Assembly (NCBI GenBank): GCA_009777725.1
Contig: WRLG01000010.1
Span: 1-64,000, forward strand
Reading direction: 5' to 3'
Length of the DNA: 64,000 nt
Source of the DNA: Oscillospiraceae bacterium
GTDB taxonomy: Bacteria > Bacillota > Clostridia > Oscillospirales > Ruminococcaceae
In this document: in pieces, positions 61,039 through 64,000 of the stretch
How positions within the stretch are numbered: position 1 is the first letter of the stretch
Layout of the letters: every line of letters starts with the position of its first letter
The notes under the pieces: model-generated
The model's database searches: none
What the model was told of the DNA's origin: nothing
What the model saw: only the letters and a program-made list of their open reading frames with translations
Position numbers and translations under genes: made by a program

Positions 61039-63567
61039 ATGGCTATACAAAATAAAAGCAAAAGTACAAGCAGCAGGGCAAAAGCAAAGCCGCCTGCGCG
61101 AAAGCCGCGCGACAGGGCGTTGTGGTCGGCTTCGCTGTTCGCGGTGGGGGTGCTTACGTTTGCGTTCGCGCTGGTAAAGGGCGAATCGGCTTGGAACTTT
61201 ATACACAGCGTGCTTCGGGGAATGTTCGGCGGGGCGGTTTTCGCCGTTCCCGTCATACTGATTTATGTTTCGGTGCTGATTGCGCTTGATAAATCGGGCA
61301 AGGCTATTGAGAGCAAGATTATCCAAGGCTTTGCTTTGGTGCTGTTGTTTTCGGGGTTTATTCAGATTGTATTTATAGGTGAATTTGAGGGGGAACGGCT
61401 TTTTGCCGAGATTATCCCCGCGCTTTATAATAACGGAAAGGAACTGAGCGGCGGCGGGGTTTTCAGTGTAATTCTGGCGTATCCTCTGCTTATGCTCTTT
61501 AAAAAAACAGGGGCTTCTATTATAATTACCCTGCTTGTATTTGTTTTGGCAATGGTTTTAAGCAACAAAACGATAATTGACCTTTTCCATTTTATTAAAA
61601 ATCGCATTAAGAGCCGCGAATATGATGATGACGGCTATGACGGCGATGAAGCGGAAGAACCCGAAAAGCCCAAGGTCAAAGCCGCTCCGCCCCCGAAAAT
61701 TGCCAAAAAAACCTCTCTCGAAAAACCGAAAGAGCCCGCCGCGAAAAATACAGCCGCCTTAAAACCCGAAAAAATGCCCGCAGAGCATGTTAACAGCACC
61801 CCGCCCTTTGAGCCCGACTTTTTTTCGGATTCAAAGCTGCCCCCGCCTGCCGCCAAATCGCCCGCCAGCCCCTCAGAAGAAAAAACAGCTACAGAGGAGC
61901 TTAACAGCCTCATAAAAAAAGCGGCAAACGCCCCTAAAAAAATTACAAAAGCGGCGGCTTCCAACCACCCGGAAACAAGCAAGGCTCTGCACTCAACCTT
62001 GGCTTCAAACAAAATAAAAACCGAGCAGGATTTTGACCTGCCGGACGCGCCTACCGCCGCCGATATTCAAATAGAAATTGCAGGGCTTAAAAATCAAGCG
62101 GTTGTTTATAATTATCCGCCTATTTCTCTTCTTAACCCCGCCGATAATTCAAGCTTTGCCGCCGATGCGGAGGCTGAAATGAAGCAAAATGCCGATACAT
62201 TGGTGGATACGCTGAAAAGCTTCGGCGTTCAAACCCGCATTGTCGATATACACAGAGGTCCTACCGTTACCCGCTATGAAATCCAGCCCAGCGCGGGCGT
62301 TAAAGTCTCAAAAATAACGGGGCTTGAAAATGACATAGCTTTGAATTTAGCGGCGGCGGGTGTCCGCATTGAAGCCCCTATTCCGGGGAAAGCGGCTGTC
62401 GGCGTTGAAATCCCCAATAAAGTTAAAGATATGGTATCCATACGCGAACTGCTTGAAAGCGCGGAATTTGCGGAGAATAAAAGCAAGCTCTCCTTTGTAG
62501 TCGGCAGGAATATTGACGGCGATGTGATTATCGGCGATATTGGGAAAATGCCGCATGTAATTATCGCGGGGACTACCGGCTCGGGTAAATCCGTCTGCAC
62601 GAACAGTATCATTATGAGTATCCTTTACAATTCCTCACCCGATGATGTAAGGCTTGTTTTGATTGACCCCAAAATGGTTGAATTTAAGACCTATGACGGA
62701 ATCCCGCACCTGCTGATTCCCGTAGTAATCGACCCGCGCAAGGCGGCGGGCGCGCTTGCTTGGGCTGTTCAAGAGATGTTAAAGCGATACAAATTATTCT
62801 CTGACTGCAATGTACGCGATTTGCAAGGCTATAATGAAATGGCGGCGCAAAAGGGCGATATGGAGTTATTGCCGCGAATTGTAATCGCCATAGACGAGTT
62901 GGCAGACCTTATGATGGCTGCCGCTAAGGAAGTTGAAGAATCCATCTGCCGCCTTGCTCAAATGGCTAGAGCGGCGGGTATGCACTTAATTATAGCTACG
63001 CAAAGACCTACGGTAGATGTTATTACAGGGCTGATTAAAGCGAACATACCCTCACGAATCGCGCTTACGGTTTCATCACAGATTGACAGCCGCACGATTA
63101 TAGATACAGCAGGGGCTGAAAAACTTTTAGGTCAAGGCGATATGCTTTATTACCCAAGCGGCATCCCGAAGCCGATTCGGATTCAAGGCTGTTTTTGCTC
63201 TACTAAAGAGGTTGAAAAAGTAGTCGAATACATAAAGGGCGATGGGGTAGCCTCTTACGATAATGAAATCATAGAGGAAATTGAAAAAAATCTTCCCGCG
63301 CCCAAAAGCGAATCATCATCGGGCGGGGAATCTTCAGAGCCTACGGGGGACGGCGATATTATCGACCAAGCTGTTGACATTTTAGTGAGCGGCGGGCAAG
63401 CTTCTGTATCGTTTTTACAGCGGCGGTTAAAGTTAGGCTACGCCAGAGCGGCGCGCATTATGGACGAGTTGGAGGAGATGGGCGTAGTCGGTCCGCACGA
63501 GGGCGCGAAACCCCGGCAGGTGCTTATTAATCGGGAGATGTGGTTGCAACGGAAGATGAGTGATTAA
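61039..63567 (+). CDS. ftsK: DNA translocase FtsK/SpoIIIE
   Basis: 842 residues. Four transmembrane helices in the first 185 residues, a long Lys/Pro/Ala linker (about 195-345), then the RecA-like motor: IIAGTTGSGKSVCTNSI (Walker A), LIDPKMVEFKTY, PRIVIAIDELADLMM (Walker B) and RLAQMARAAGMHLIIATQRP. The C-terminal gamma winged helix is present (DILVSGGQASVSFLQRRLKL). Pumps DNA at the septum during division or sporulation. Confidence 0.95.
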   Translation: MAIQNKSKSTSSRAKAKPPARKPRDRALWSASLFAVGVLTFAFALVKGESAWNFIHSVLRGMFGGAVFAVPVILIYVSVLIALDKSGKAIESKIIQGFALVLLFSGFIQIVFIGEFEGERLFAEIIPALYNNGKELSGGGVFSVILAYPLLMLFKKTGASIIITLLVFVLAMVLSNKTIIDLFHFIKNRIKSREYDDDGYDGDEAEEPEKPKVKAAPPPKIAKKTSLEKPKEPAAKNTAALKPEKMPAEHVNSTPPFEPDFFSDSKLPPPAAKSPASPSEEKTATEELNSLIKKAANAPKKITKAAASNHPETSKALHSTLASNKIKTEQDFDLPDAPTAADIQIEIAGLKNQAVVYNYPPISLLNPADNSSFAADAEAEMKQNADTLVDTLKSFGVQTRIVDIHRGPTVTRYEIQPSAGVKVSKITGLENDIALNLAAAGVRIEAPIPGKAAVGVEIPNKVKDMVSIRELLESAEFAENKSKLSFVVGRNIDGDVIIGDIGKMPHVIIAGTTGSGKSVCTNSIIMSILYNSSPDDVRLVLIDPKMVEFKTYDGIPHLLIPVVIDPRKAAGALAWAVQEMLKRYKLFSDCNVRDLQGYNEMAAQKGDMELLPRIVIAIDELADLMMAAAKEVEESICRLAQMARAAGMHLIIATQRPTVDVITGLIKANIPSRIALTVSSQIDSRTIIDTAGAEKLLGQGDMLYYPSGIPKPIRIQGCFCSTKEVEKVVEYIKGDGVASYDNEIIEEIEKNLPAPKSESSSGGESSEPTGDGDIIDQAVDILVSGGQASVSFLQRRLKLGYARAARIMDELEEMGVVGPHEGAKPRQVLINREMWLQRKMSD

Positions 63568-63574
63568 ATAGTCA

Positions 63575-64000
63575 TCACCCCTTATAATCAATATACCCCC
63601 AATAAGCCTTTAAATATAGCCCCCCCGAAATAATCGTAAGAACAGCGGCAACCCAAATTAAGCTCTGCTCCGCAATTCCGGCAATAACTGCGGCTTCTCC
63701 CGTGAGGTTAAGGCATCTTACAAATAATATAACGATTATAGCCGCCATAGTAAAGGCGGCTTTCAGTTTGCCCGGCATACCTGCCGATATAATAACTGCT
63801 TTTTCCGCCGTAACCAACCTAAGCCCCATCACCATAAATTCGCGGATTACAATAATCAGTACAGGAACAGCCCCTACAATGCCAAGCTCACAAAAGCAGA
63901 CTAAAGCCGTTGTAACCAAAGCTTTATCCGCAAGGGTATCGAGAAAATTGCCGAATACCGTGACCATGTTTCGGCTTCGCGCAACATAGCCGTCAAGCGC
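63575..64000 (-). CDS. pgsA: CDP-diacylglycerol-glycerol-3-phosphate 3-phosphatidyltransferase, 5' end beyond window
   Basis: 142 C-terminal residues; the frame is open to the window edge. The CDP-alcohol phosphotransferase signature DG-x2-AR-x8-G-x3-D-x3-D is complete (DGYVARSRNMVTVFGNFLDT then LAD), followed by three or four hydrophobic helices. Membrane enzyme making phosphatidylglycerol phosphate. Convergent with ftsK with seven bases between. Confidence 0.88.
   Translation of the reverse strand, partial: ALDGYVARSRNMVTVFGNFLDTLADKALVTTALVCFCELGIVGAVPVLIIVIREFMVMGLRLVTAEKAVIISAGMPGKLKAAFTMAAIIVILFVRCLNLTGEAAVIAGIAEQSLIWVAAVLTIISGGLYLKAYWGYIDYKG

Overview
This window reads as a chromosomal stretch of an anaerobic, low-to-moderate GC Firmicute, most likely an uncultured Clostridia (Oscillospiraceae-like) from a gut or similar habitat. 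The reasons are AGGAGG-type ribosome binding sites with frequent TTG and GTG starts, textbook TTGACA-N17-TATAAT promoters, AddA, FtsK/SpoIIIE, YchF, UppP and DacF-type housekeeping genes, FapA, a folate ECF S component, a gut-type serpin, BspA-like leucine-rich repeats and many small toxin-antitoxin style modules. I saw no tRNA, rRNA, CRISPR array or intact prophage.

Layout. 1-7.6 kb: the start of a secreted Gly/Pro-rich surface protein, a structured RNA in front of a stump of a DUF3800 gene, uronate isomerase, a DUF6765 protein, and three paralogs of an unrecognised ~205-residue family around a LytTR regulator. 7.6-12.2 kb: DUF4130 protein, orphan Phd antitoxin, YifB/ComM ATPase, a small FliF/YscJ-like membrane protein and two DUF5104-like proteins. 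12.1-17.8 kb: a TerY-P type signalling triad (kinase, PP2C phosphatase, vWA protein) split by a 2.3-kb island holding a VapC-like PIN pair, four tandem ribbon-helix-helix-like genes, duplicated inverted-repeat elements and a divergent small gene with a palindromic operator. 17.9-27.2 kb: metG, then a minus-strand signalling operon (CheY-like, CheX-like with MshEN-like repeats, FapA, HD-GYP response regulator, 7TM hybrid histidine kinase) with a divergent HPt gene. 27.2-29.9 kb: Lrp/AsnC regulator, aminotransferase, ispE.

29.9-32.3 kb: a BspA-like surface protein whose signal peptide is interrupted by 18 CAAG tetranucleotides; the frame is OFF as sequenced and would be ON with 17 or 20 units. 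Beside it lie a decayed Rpn nuclease and a truncated RelE/ParE pair. 32.5-42.8 kb: cysS, a lipoprotein, pyrB with a PyrI-like zinc tail, addA, a membrane-anchored HTH protein, an MNT/HEPN pair and unknowns. 42.9-51.6 kb: a TIM-barrel/acyl-CoA synthetase fusion, folT, pfkA, then a phosphoribosyltransferase with hisF-hisI-hisE, a Cys-rich protein and ychF. 51.7-55.7 kb: PAP2 phosphatase, a type III toxin-antitoxin locus (45-nt RNA repeats, leaky hairpin, CptN/ToxN-like toxin), dacF, uppP and a divergent small-gene/XRE pair. 55.7-64 kb: serpin lipoprotein, three lipoproteins, a chimeric amidase-MuF-barnase-like protein, ftsK and the 3' part of pgsA.

The most notable signals are the CAAG contingency locus, the type III toxin-antitoxin locus, the amidase fused to a barnase-like fold that has lost its catalytic residues, the interrupted TerY-P triad with its RHH array, and the structured RNA in front of a decayed DUF3800 gene. 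All family calls were made by eye from the sequence, without database searches.
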